A DNA stretch of 64,000 nucleotides from Oscarella lobularis (Eukaryota > Porifera > Homoscleromorpha > Homosclerophorida > Oscarellidae). The notes beneath the pieces were generated by a model. The model ran no database searches and was not told the origin of the DNA. It saw only the letters and a program-made list of their open reading frames with translations. A program made the position numbers and the translations under genes. The stretch is taken from assembly GCF_947507565.1 (NCBI RefSeq), contig NC_089181.1:2427614-2491613 (forward strand), written 5' to 3'. Positions 24,901 through 34,086 of the stretch are shown piece by piece; position 1 is the first letter of the stretch, and the number at the start of each line of letters is the position of its first letter.

Positions 24901-24975
24901 GTCGATCGATTGCTTGCTGCGAGTGGGAAGGCGCAGGGGAACGACCGTGGGTGCACAAACGGAACCGGCTGCCAT
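21923..24975 (-). CDS. DZANK1: DZANK1-type double zinc ribbon and ankyrin repeat protein
   Basis: Cilium- and centrosome-linked protein in vertebrates, where DZANK1 works with the ninein-like/dynein machinery. The start is MAAGSVCAPTVVPLRLPT, close to the human N-terminus. Then comes an SSEEG-type beta domain, IYYTVNGTKPQPFQKLGE and GKQTVKAIAI (about 24790-24660). After an Asp-rich segment (about 24510-24480, coded by a GTC repeat) there is a string of zinc ribbons, each a pair of CxxC knuckles: CVQCFSPRPADPYARFCPGC (about 24160-24100), CLYCHSSVPLSAPACLTC, CTRCSTVNPPEMQFCVTC, CTKCGRQIARNARFCDWC and CKKCSASNQPSAQFCSSC (about 23465-23410). Ankyrin repeats fill the C-terminus (about 22520-21930), ending with a stop at 21923. 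Family assignment is strong; some middle exon joins are approximate. Confidence 0.92.
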
Positions 24976-25252
24976 GTTGAGCGGTTGCTTGGACACGAAA
25001 CCAAAGCACGCTACGATAGAACAAAGTGTATTTATCCATTGCCTTTGCCTAACTGAATAACTGAATTAGAGACCTTGCGCAGGCACGGTTTCACAGACAC
25101 TTGGAAAGAGAAGGATACAGCATATCTCGTTCGCCTTGCTCTTCAGGTAAGAGATAGCGCATATGTGTATCTTTCTTCCGCGCTAATTAGTAGGCGGGAC
25201 TCGCATAGACAACTTCGCTGTGCGTTCTTTAGACTTGTAGTCGACGTCCGCA

Positions 25253-26063
25253 ATGTGGTATACAAAGAGCGTTTTACTTCTCGTCCTATCTTCGTTGGTC
25301 GTCGCGCAAGTCGAGGTACCGTAACAATACAAGGGTGGGCGCTCCGCCTCCCGGTGGCGGACTCACGCGATCGATCCGCCTTTCATTCGCAGGAAGAGTC
25401 GCAGTGCGATGGAATTGTCTGTAAAAAAGGCAATTGACTACAAACAACGCTTTCGCCTACTAATAGTCTTGTACAGAATGCTACACGTGCAACACCCTCC
25501 GCATGACGGCGAACACAGTCGAAAAACTCCAAAAGAAAGTCGATGTGAGATTCAGATACACAGCTAATTTCTTCGCAAACAGAAACGTTTTGTCACGGTG
25601 CTTAGAAGTTCAAGGCTGCACCATGTCAACCAGGACGGCCGGGCTCTGACGGATCGCCTGGAGAGCCTGGATTGCCCGGGTTCCCCGGCGTGCCCGGTCC
25701 GATCGGCTCCCCTGGCTCTCCCGGCTCGCCTGGTTTGCTCGGTATGAACGGGAAAAACGGTGCAGATGGCGTGCCTGGCGAACCAGGCCCCATGGGTCCG
25801 CGTGGCCCACGCGGTGACAAAGGAGAACGCGGTCGCGACGGGGCGAAGGGAAGCGATGGCAAATTGGTTAGAATATATAGACGCTATTCTCGACCGCAGT
25901 CTTTGAAGTTCTTGAGCAGAATCAAAGTTGCAAACCGTGCGTCGATGCTCAGGCAACATTGGCGATGTTGGAGGCAAGGATTGCCGAACTAGAGGGAAAA
26001 TTGAAAGATGAGACATCTACGAGTTCTGACTGCGCATCGGGTTCAGATCGTCTTTTGGACTGA
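25253..26063 (+). CDS. Short secreted collagen with 26 Gly-X-Y triplets (copy 1)
   Basis: Secreted, probably trimeric, collagen-like protein. Exon 1 (25253-25315) is a signal peptide, [19 protein letters not shown]. Exon 2 (25393-25439) and exon 3 (25477-25544) give a Cys-containing segment, [18 protein letters not shown], then a short coil. The join between them needs a GC donor at 25440. Exon 4 (25606-25866) starts [13 protein letters not shown] and holds 26 uninterrupted Gly-X-Y triplets from GRP to GKL. The last exon encodes a coiled coil with [20 protein letters not shown] and ends with TGA at 26061-26063; its exact acceptor is uncertain because the frame fits either an acceptor near 25923 or a second unusual donor. 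The N-terminal cysteines and C-terminal coil could register and cross-link the trimer. It forms a tandem pair with the next gene. Confidence 0.88.
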
Positions 26064-26374
26064 CAGTAGTTTATCGTAGTAAATATTTTAGAATTGCTTT
26101 GCATTTCTTTTCTTTTCGTTTCATTCGTTGTACGCGTTAAGTTCGTTTTCACGTTGTTATGTCTGTGGTTCTTTCCCCCCATTGTTTCGCGCGAACCACG
26201 CACTTGGGATGTGGCAACGCTAATCGAATCACAGCTCACGCGAAGAGACATCGCATTGATCGCAAAGGAGGTCGACTAAACGCAGCCAGCGTCGCGCGCA
26301 TCCTCATACACGCTGCTACCTTTCCCGAAATCTGACTCACGACGACGTTTGATTCGGAGTCGTCTTTTCGAAAA
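26064..26374. other. Spacer between the two collagen genes
   Basis: About 310 bp separating the stop of the first collagen from the start of the second. It contains T-rich sequence that is likely the first gene's 3' end. I see no open frame with coding character, no obvious polyadenylation hexamer at the expected place and no repeat. Confidence 0.5.
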
Positions 26375-27198
26375 ATGAAGGCGGCTATCGCTATTACTCT
26401 ATCCCTCGTCCTGGCAACGTTTAGTCAAGAGGTACAGTACAGAGCCCAGTATTCAAAACTAAAAAGCGTCTTCTTTTTCTCAATGGGGCGAAGACTGCAG
26501 AGGAAGGGCACGGTGGGTGTGGTTCCGTATTGTTAGCATAGATGGTCAACGCCTGTTTCAATCTGTTAGACTGCAAGTCAGTGCATTGTGATAAGTACGA
26601 AAGAGCTCTAAAAACAGCAAGGAATCTGTTGGAGAAAGACATTCCCGAAGTGAGTCGCCTTCTTGGAGCGGGCGCGTGCCTTTGATCTCTGCAGCAGGAC
26701 CCTGCATGCGCTTCAAAAGACAAATAGTCTATAATATAATCAACGCCCTTTGTATGCCTTAGTTGGGGAAAAAGAGAGGAATTCCTGGCTTGCCAGGAAT
26801 CCCAGGAGAGCCAGGACCAAATGGACCCACAGGGTTTTCTGGGTCGATGGGAAAACAAGGACGTATGGGCACACCAGGACAACCTGGTCATAAAGGAGAA
26901 GCAGGAGAGCCTGGAAGATTTGGAGTGAATGGCGAAATTGGCCAGTTTGGTATGTTATTCAATTGGAGGACCATAAACTGACAGTTCATCTGCAGGTGAA
27001 AAAGGCCGACAAGGAAGTCGAGGAGAAAGAGGAGATAGAGGAGACAAAGGAGTATCAGTGAGATCAAGAGACTCGATTTAAAGCAGAATCAACGTTGTGT
27101 CCTCGCAGGCTATTGACTTGTTCAACAACAGAATGAATTCCCTTGAAAAACGATTGCAGAATCTCGAGAAGGAGGCCGACGAAATGGGATTGAAGTAG
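26375..27198 (+). CDS. Short secreted collagen with 26 Gly-X-Y triplets (copy 2)
   Basis: Exon 1 (26375-26431) is a signal peptide, MKAAIAITLSLVLATFSQE. Exon 2 (about 26541-26649) has MVNACFNLLDCKSVHCDKYE followed by a short amphipathic stretch. Exon 3 (about 26761-26950) begins LGKKRGIPGLPG and carries most of the collagen. The next exon supplies GEKGRQGSRGERGDRGDKG, giving 26 Gly-X-Y triplets without interruption. The last exon is a coiled coil, IDLFNNRMNSLEKRLQNLEK, with stop at 27196-27198. Architecture, exon plan and triplet number match the upstream gene, so the two are probably a tandem duplicate. The triple helix here is split over two exons, in the other copy it is in one. It converges on FAM204A with 45 bp between stops. 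Confidence 0.9.
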
Positions 27199-27243
27199 GA
27201 GAACAAACGACATTTTTTCGCCCCATTAGCGTTACTTACTCTC

Positions 27244-27777
27244 TCACATATTGCTCTTTCTCTCCCACTTCTCCTTGACATCGAATCCCCAATAGAACTT
27301 TCTCTTTCGATAGCTCTTTGCTCGTTTCTCCGCCTCCGCTTCCTTTCTCTTTTTCTCCTCGTGACGCCAGTCGAATGCTTTCGTCAATTTGACGGCGAAA
27401 TCTCGTCGAGACAATTCGTCGCTGCGTTCGTCGGCCACGGCGAAATTTCCCGCTTCAATCGCTTCGTCTATCTTCTTCTCCAAGCCGCTCTTCTCTTCGT
27501 CGAGTTTCTCGAATTTTTCGTGAAAATTCAATTTGTCCTGAACGATTTTCCACTCTTCGTTCGCTGTCGTCGCGCCTTCTGACGGCGATTCGGTTCGATT
27601 CGGCTTTCTCTTTCTTTTTCGTCGCCGTTTGTCGCGCGTCTCCGCGATTATTCGACTTTCTTCGGCTCGTCTCTTTCGAAGGCCTTCGAATCGCTTCCGC
27701 GTTGCTTCCGAAATGCCTTGCCGACCGCTCGACGCATCAACGACGTCGCTTTCCTTCGTGGGGCTCCTTTCGGCCAT
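27244..27777 (-). CDS. FAM204A: FAM204A-like basic coiled-coil protein
   Basis: Single-exon gene of 177 codons. The N-terminus (MAERSPTKESDVVDASSGRQ) leads to a strongly basic segment (KRRRKRKRKPNR), then a charged helix with LEKKIDEAIEAGNFAVADER and a conserved end, KRKFYWGFDVKEKWERKSNM. The human FAM204A C-terminus has the same pattern (LEKRIDQAVEEW, then LAWGFEAKKRWETKSNM), which is the basis of the call. The molecular role of the family is not established; the basic stretch suggests a nuclear location. It lies 47 bp downstream of the seryl-tRNA synthetase stop on the same strand. Confidence 0.85.
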   Translation of the reverse strand: MAERSPTKESDVVDASSGRQGISEATRKRFEGLRKRRAEESRIIAETRDKRRRKRKRKPNRTESPSEGATTANEEWKIVQDKLNFHEKFEKLDEEKSGLEKKIDEAIEAGNFAVADERSDELSRRDFAVKLTKAFDWRHEEKKRKEAEAEKRAKSYRKRKFYWGFDVKEKWERKSNM

Positions 27778-27824
27778 TTTTTACTAGCGTGCGCCCAACC
27801 ACGCTATTTTTAATTTATTCAATT

Positions 27825-30022
27825 TCTATGCTTTGCATACCGCCTAAGTATTCTTGCAACACTTTAGGAATCGCAATTGAGCCGTTCTAGAAAAGAAATT
27901 AATGCTTTAACACGATAGACAACGAATTTTTGTACTTTCTGTTGAAATGTTTCCAATATTGCTAGAATTGTTCTCGGTACAGCACAGGCAGTACCATTAA
28001 CCTTTAAAAAATCGACGTCATTCGTGAAATGAGAAATCAAGCTAAACCATACTGTATGAACAAATTTTCTCTTGCCTCTTCCTATATTCTGTTCATATCT
28101 GATGTCCAGACGTCTTGCCTGATAGTCAGTGCAATTTGATGCACTACAAAGCTTTTAAAAAATAATTATAAGCCAGAAATATGACGCTCCAATCTATCCG
28201 TACCTCTCCATATTGTTCCCTGCCAGGCATCCAAGCTTCGAGATCATATTTCCTGTATGCCGACGCTCCTAAATCTTCACTTGCCATATCAACTATTCTA
28301 AGACAAACAAATAGTGACTCAATGCAAAGGACAGCGTGCACGTTACGTACCGATAATGAAGCCCAAGCTCATCGTACATCTCTTCTTGAATGTTGACAAA
28401 CTCGTCCAAGATTGCATTGCTTTCTCCTTCCCCTTCATTTGACGTCACGCCAAACATTTCGACCTAGAACAGCAACGTGTTTGTAGAAGAAACAAAACCT
28501 TTGCCTTTGCCTTTGTAAATTGATGAACTCTGTAGAGACCCCTAGCCGACTGGCCACGGCCCCCTACAAGGTTTGCTATACTTGGCTCAATAATCCTCAG
28601 AGAACTTACCGGCTTCTGCTCTAAAGCACCTTCCATATGCCGCTAACCTAGAAAAAGAGATGAAGTAGTAAACATTTTCTCAATTAAGATGAGCGTACTT
28701 TTTGGGCAGATCTCGCTTGACCAAACATTTCCCCATAAACATGCCTACAATGGGTGACTAATGCCGTTTACAGAAACAAAAACGAAGCACACCTGCAAGA
28801 GGAACTTCGGCTGTGCCAGTCATACATAAATCTCCGTGACGAGAGTCTAAATGATATATCTGCAAAACATGAGAAAGCGTACGGCGTTAAACACTCGAGA
28901 GTAACCTGGGTATTTTCCCCTTTCGGATGAAAACCGCAACCAGCCTTTACAACAAAGTCTCGAAGTGCCAAAAGCGGTGAAAGACTCCTACCATGACGTT
29001 TTCCTTGATCACATCAGGAGTTGCTATGATGGCAAAACCCTGTGCATTAGTACATCAAGTGATGTCTGTGTCTCAGCATCACTCAATTGACCTTAGAAAT
29101 TAACTTATTCACTGCCCACTGCACTAAGGCAAGTTCAAGCAAAGCTGCAGCTCCTTTGAGATAATAAAAGCTAGGGCCAGCTACTTGACTAGCAGACCTA
29201 ATAATCAGAAGAATAAGACAATGTATCGAGCTATCGATAGAGTGCCTTACGCAAAGTCTACAATGTCCAAGCTCTTGCAGAGATCAAAATGATCCTTTGG
29301 AGTAAAATCAAACTCTTCAGCAAAATGTCTAAACAATAGTAATCCCAACAGAGGCCATATGCACCAGGTTTTTCCCCGTGAATGTAAACAGCATTTCCTT
29401 GCGTCTCGTCTCCAATTGGCTAAAGCACACAATTCTGATCGATTCCTCCCTCCTATAATTCCTCACCGACTCGGGATGAGTCATGTTAGGAAGGCGTTCG
29501 GCTCTGATGCACAGATCATCCGCGACTTTATCAAGAGCACTCTTCAGGAACAAAAGAGCAACGTTTGCTTTGAAAAAAAGCAAATCTTATTCTATCCCCC
29601 CACTTCAAGTGAGTCGATAGTTTCTCTGATTCTTTTGCCTTCAACTTGCAGCAGTTGACGCTTCTCAGAATCCTTGCCAAAGAAATGCGTGTAGCCCTTT
29701 TGATAGTGGCCCCTCCCCCTTCTACTTTTTCTCCTTTCGTCTTTTCGGCTGCAATGTGTCTCGATTGGCGATTCGACTCGATTTCTTTTCTTATGCTTGC
29801 ATATCGTTCGTACAAAGTCATCTAAAAGTTGAAAATGCGACGTTGGTTTGTTCTCAAACGGGTTCGCACTGTTTCGAAGACGTCCGACATCGCCGTTTTT
29901 CGTTTCTTCGCGTTCTCCAGAACTTCGTCTCGGTTTTCGTACAACCACCTCAGATTGAGACGCGACAATAGCGCCGCATTGCTTCGTTGGCTGGAAAATC
30001 GTCGAAACAGCAGGAGCACCAT
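27825..30022 (-). CDS. SARS2: Seryl-tRNA synthetase, mitochondrial type
   Basis: Class II aminoacyl-tRNA synthetase charging tRNA-Ser. The start chosen (30022) gives [20 protein letters not shown], a good mitochondrial targeting peptide; an in-frame ATG at 30058 is the alternative. The N-terminal arm contains [20 protein letters not shown] followed by a helical arm (about 29750-29590). Motif 2 region: [14 protein letters not shown] and [12 protein letters not shown] (about 28590-28430). Later: [26 protein letters not shown] (about 28265-28200), and a C-terminal TVNG..CAVPR-type motif 3 exon near 27990. The last exon is [20 protein letters not shown] with stop at 27825. The YRK(F/Y)D(I/L)EAWMPGR motif closely follows human SARS2. 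Confidence 0.92.
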
Positions 30023-30187
30023 TTCTGACGCCCGGATAGAAGTTGAACCTGACGTCACTCATACCAGAGATCTATGCTCACGCCTAATCACTAATTTGGC
30101 AGGTACCAATAATCTAGCGTAAGAGCAATAAAATGCTTAGCTCCTTGCTACGCGCTAAACAAAAAAAACAAATTAAGCCCAAGTCAT

Positions 30188-32271
30188 TCAGGATTTGTCG
30201 TGCTTAGGAGAACGGCATTGAATAGGCAATTCGTACCCGTCCTCTAAAAATGAAAGTATCAAATTAAATGTATAAAGCCTTAATTAATAAACTACCGCTT
30301 TGAGTGGCAGACAGCTGAGAGCCGGATTTCGCTCTACTACCCGGTGCATAATATCCATCTGTAAAACAATAGTAGATAAAGATCTCGTGTATATATCTGC
30401 CTGTATATAGTTACTGTTTGCATTTTCCAAGACAAAAGAAGAAGGTACTACAGCTGGCTTGTCATACCTCACTATAAAAACTCCAAATTTAAGATTTAGC
30501 ACCAGATTTTGAAACGCTGTGACCTTCGGGTGTTGATTCGTTTGCAAAAGCCACTTTAGGTTCATCGTAGATGTTTTTGTGCTCTAGGAGAAATAATCCA
30601 CAAAAATTGAAGCGCCCCCACGAGGTTCGTACTAGTGCCATTGTTCTTGAGCTGTGCCGGAGTGGGTTTCATGGTTTCATAGACGGCAGCGAGCTTAACT
30701 TGCTTGCTGTCCTCTGCCACAATGTCTGAGCAAGCCTTCTTGTTGGCAGAACCGAATTTTAGAGTCTCGTAGTCGTGACCTGCTCAGACAGTCGTCGAGA
30801 TGGGAATCTATGTAAGGTTTCACTCACTAGTATAAAATTCTGCTGTTGGCAAGTTCAAATTCATTTGTCCTTTCTTCTTTTTCCTTAAAATGCATCAATA
30901 AACAGCGTAAACTGCTGAGATGCATCGTGACTATACCGATGCCAGAGGAAAATAGAAATCAGCGTAATAACGACGCCAATCGCGATTCCAAACGTGATTC
31001 CGACAATCTTTCCAACACGGTCGGACTCAGTGCTCAAAGAACTGTCGTCTGCAGACAATGTAAGTGCTAATTTTTTAGACCATAATACTACCTTCTGCAA
31101 TAGTAAAATTCGTGGCTTTGATCACTGTCACGGTTATCAGCGTTGACGGAGTAGTCTTTTCGTTTGTCGTCGTCGGTGTCACAGCTCCTGTCGTTGTCTT
31201 CACCGTTGCCGTCCAGGCGTCTTCTGTCGTTGTCGGTTCATCTCCCGACGTTTGACCGTTTGTGCTCCCATCTGTCGAAGTGTCGTTTGGTACCAGCGTG
31301 CAATGCGTTCCATTGCCAATAAAGTGGGGAGCGTTACACGAGCACATGCTTCTATTAGCTGACAGGAACGAGCACGTTCCATTCAAATGGCACTTGGGCC
31401 AATAGATATCCAAGAGAACAGAAGCACACTCGACTGCAAACAGAAACGCAACTCAGTCAGTATGTGATTATCGTGAATGTTAGTCTCGGCTCACTTTCGC
31501 ACCGTTCGCCTCTAAAACCGTCAGTGCACTCACACGTGCCTCGCCTGCAAGTGCCTCCATTTAGACATTGATTATTTTCACAAACCTCTATAGTATAAAA
31601 TTTGCCGATAACATATCATGATATGATTTTACTGACCGGCAGAATTGATACCACACGTTGGCCCTTCGAAACCAGGTAAACATGTACAAGTAAAGCTGGA
31701 TCCAAGTCTTGCGCAAATGCCGTCGTTCTGGCAAGGATTTGACAGGCAAGGATCTAATCACGTGCCAGAAAATAATAATTTAGCTTCAGACATTTGAAAC
31801 TAGGCATACCTCTGATGCATTCGTTGCCAAGATAAAAGTAACCTTGAGAGCAATCGCATAAATTCGCTTTACAGACTTCGTGTAAGAGAACACAGGGAGG
31901 AACGCATCGAGACGCTAAAAAGTGGACTGACATCATTCTGTTTGCACGCTTTCTATAATACGGTACCTAAACTTGAACTGGCCACAGAGAAGAGAAGAAA
32001 TGATAAGCGAAAAGCCGCGCAAAGCGGTGTTTTCTCCATCATAAGCTAGCGTCAGCACGTCTATAGTAGTAGAAATACGCAACACCGTGACGCTGGCCGC
32101 CCGGCCGCCGAAAGCATATACTGACCTTTGATTCGTTGGTGCTATTCGTTCTTTCAGTTCGACAAAGCGAGGACGTTCTAGGATGTGCGCGGACTGAATC
32201 CAACAATAGCCGGAGTCTTTGGTCTGAGAATAGGTCCGCTGCCCGAAGCCTTCCTGATTAGATCCGTGCAT
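30188..32271 (-). CDS. Single-pass receptor-like protein: EGF repeats, Thr-rich stalk, tyrosine-rich tail (5' end unresolved)
   Basis: A type I membrane protein read on the minus strand. The most N-terminal segment seen (about 32271-31970) includes [20 protein letters not shown] and [20 protein letters not shown], perhaps a CUB-like fold. Three or more EGF-like repeats follow (31930-31500), e.g. [20 protein letters not shown] and [20 protein letters not shown], then [14 protein letters not shown] Thr/Ser-rich stalk (about 31310-31110) leads to one transmembrane helix, [20 protein letters not shown], and a basic stop-transfer RKKKK. The tail exons give [38 protein letters not shown] and SEDGYELPI, with stop at 30188. 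These tyrosines are typical of phosphotyrosine docking sites. I do not recognise an orthologue. The true start must be further upstream, as the first Met seen lacks a signal peptide. Confidence 0.72.
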
Positions 32272-32557
32272 CAGCCAATGCAAAAAAGAGCTCCAAATTG
32301 ATTAGAGGGTGAGAGGTCAAGATTCTGAAGCTTCTGCCGCTCTAGAAATAGCCGTGCATATCGAAATGTCAAAGTTGAAACGACAGATATCTCAGTTAGT
32401 AGTCAAGGTTTTCCACACGCATTGTCTCGCATCCATCCTCTATTGTCGGAAGCAAGGAATTTAATAAGTGACGACCCAATCTAAAAATAGATCTTACAAT
32501 CTGTATGACACGAGCTGTCACGGGATTCTTCAGTGGAAGACACGCCTCTTAGCCTCC

Positions 32558-32611
32558 AGACCCTCCCCGCGCGCGTTACTTGCGGAGAGGTAACGCGCGC
32601 GGGGAGGGTCT
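32558..32611. repeat. Perfect 22-bp inverted repeat with 10-nt loop
   Basis: The left arm at 32558-32579 and right arm at 32590-32611 are exact reverse complements, with ten bases between them. The arms are very GC-rich (core CCGCGCGCG). It sits just upstream of the tetraspanin start codon at 32638 and upstream of the minus-strand receptor. A stem this long and perfect would form a stable hairpin in RNA or a cruciform in DNA. Confidence 0.95.
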
Positions 32612-32627
32612 CAGAGTACTCACTTAC

Positions 32628-32681
32628 CAACAAAAAGATGTCAAGCCACAGCCCCAGCCACATCGGAATTTGCTGGACCAT
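32628..32681 (-). other. Candidate signal-peptide exon of the receptor, antisense to tetraspanin exon 1
   Basis: On the minus strand an ATG at 32681 opens 18 codons, MVQQIPMWLGLWLDIFLL, which look like a signal peptide and end exactly at a consensus donor, GTAAGTGAG. The receptor to its 3' side lacks a start and signal peptide, so this may be its first coding exon. It lies wholly opposite the first coding exon of the tetraspanin. I could not establish a continuous phase to the next receptor exon, so this is tentative. Confidence 0.3.
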
Positions 32682-34078
32682 TATAAGGGTCTTACTCTTT
32701 CTCTTCAATTTAATGTTTTGGGTGAGCACGGCGTAGTCTACGATCCCACTTCCTTGATTCAGCTCGCCGCTGCAGATCGCAGGTGGAGCAATCACAGGAT
32801 TCGGAGCTTGGATACTGGTACGCCGACTCATGCACTCTAACCGACGTTTCGTGAAAAGCTGATCTCGTTTTTTTTGGTCTCTAATAGATCAAATACCGAG
32901 ACATCTTTGAATTGAACTCTGCTCAAACCTGGCTTGCAGGTCCGGGCCTGCTAATAGCCATCGGTGTTCTCATTTTCGTCATCGCTTTCTTCGGGTGCTG
33001 TGGGGCGCTTCTAGACAATCGCTGCTGTCTCTACACTGTGAGTAGTTAGTTGTCAACGAGGAGCCTAAAAACATTCGTTATGTTCAATAATAGTACAGCG
33101 TCTTTCTTGGAATCATGTTCGTTATTACGACCGCTGGAGCTGTCATCATTTACGTCTATCAAAGCCAAGTATGAAATCCAACTGTCAGCATCACTAAATA
33201 ATTTCTAATATAGGTAAAAGACAAGTTAGAAAACGTATTGCTCGATTCAATGTACAAGTACGAGACAGACGAATCCGTCACGTCAACGTGGAATAGTATG
33301 CAGGAGAAATGGGTACGAGGCGGTTAATAAAGGTGCAGCGTATGTGTTATCCCTTTACTCCGTGCAGCCCATCTGCTGCGGTACGCATCATTGGGAGGAC
33401 TGGCTGAAGGTCAATTACACCATCATTATCAACCAAGTTCCAATCAGTTGCTGCACTGATCAAAACGTCGTCGACTGCAATCTCGTCAACAGTACCGCTT
33501 TTTCGGTTCATTCATCTGTATAAAAATTTATATGCCCAAATGCGTGTTAAGCTCTAACTAGGTTCTCTAGGGATGTTACGATAAAACGGTGGACACAGTC
33601 GACAGTTACTGGCCTATTTTCGGAGCTATTGTTGCTACCGTGGCAGCCATAGAGGTAAACTTTGCAAATTCTTGCAATAGAAACCATCAATGACTCTTGT
33701 CTATAGTTGATAGGCATGGGACTTGCCTGTGGGTTGGCAAGCGCCATCAAGAAGAACGAATACGAGTACGTTTAGTATACGATATGGCAGTTGGCCAACT
33801 TTTGTCTGCAAAACTAAGGCGACCGTTTGCGTGTTTCTCTCAGTATAAACGCCACGTTATTTTATTTTGTCCGCGCGTATTGTAAGCCTTGTCTAGAGTA
33901 GAGTAAGTACTTACACCGTTATTTAGAAACCAGACCATATGCTGGAATTCGAGATGCATTTTTAGGAAAGGGACAACCAGCCAGAGCACTTCCTATTGAA
34001 CTCCTCGATGAGGTTTCCAATACTGTGGCTACTTACTCCGCCCCTGAAGGACGTAATTGCCTCCTCGTTACGCAATGA
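32638..34078 (+). CDS. Tetraspanin
   Basis: Four-pass membrane organiser. Exon 1 (32638-32732) carries the start and TM1, IIRVLLFLFNLMFWVSTA. Exon 2 (32763-32817) continues SPLQIAGGAITGFGAWIL. The next exon encodes TM2 with the hallmark IAFFGCCGALLDNRCCLYT (about 32960-33039). TM3 is FLGIMFVITTAGAVIIYVYQ. The large extracellular loop contains WPICC-type CCG (PICCGTHHWEDW), SCCTDQNVVDC and GCYDK, i.e. the full set of loop cysteines. TM4 is IFGAIVATVAAIELIGMGLA. The last exon is a long cytoplasmic tail with GKGQPARALPIELLDEV and stop at 34076-34078. Its stop is only 8 bp from that of the convergent importin-13 gene. It cannot be assigned to a named vertebrate tetraspanin by eye. Confidence 0.93.
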
Positions 34079-34086
34079 GAAATCTC

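Noticed and set aside
24639-25004. 121-codon minus-strand frame at the DZANK1 5' end
   Set aside because: Shifted frame over the DZANK1 first exons; the homologous frame is the one starting MAAGSVCAP at 24975, with a donor after ELRT.
25626-25862. Minus-strand frame with Gly-Pro repeats resembling a collagen
   Set aside because: Antisense of the collagen exon. GGN/CCN codons are reverse complements of each other, so a Gly-Pro pattern appears on both strands. Only the plus strand has a signal peptide, splice sites and strict Gly-X-Y.
28445-28636. Minus-strand frame starting just upstream of the SerRS motif region as a separate gene
   Set aside because: It contains RVHQFTK and joins in phase to the other seryl-tRNA synthetase exons; the upstream residues are intron sequence.
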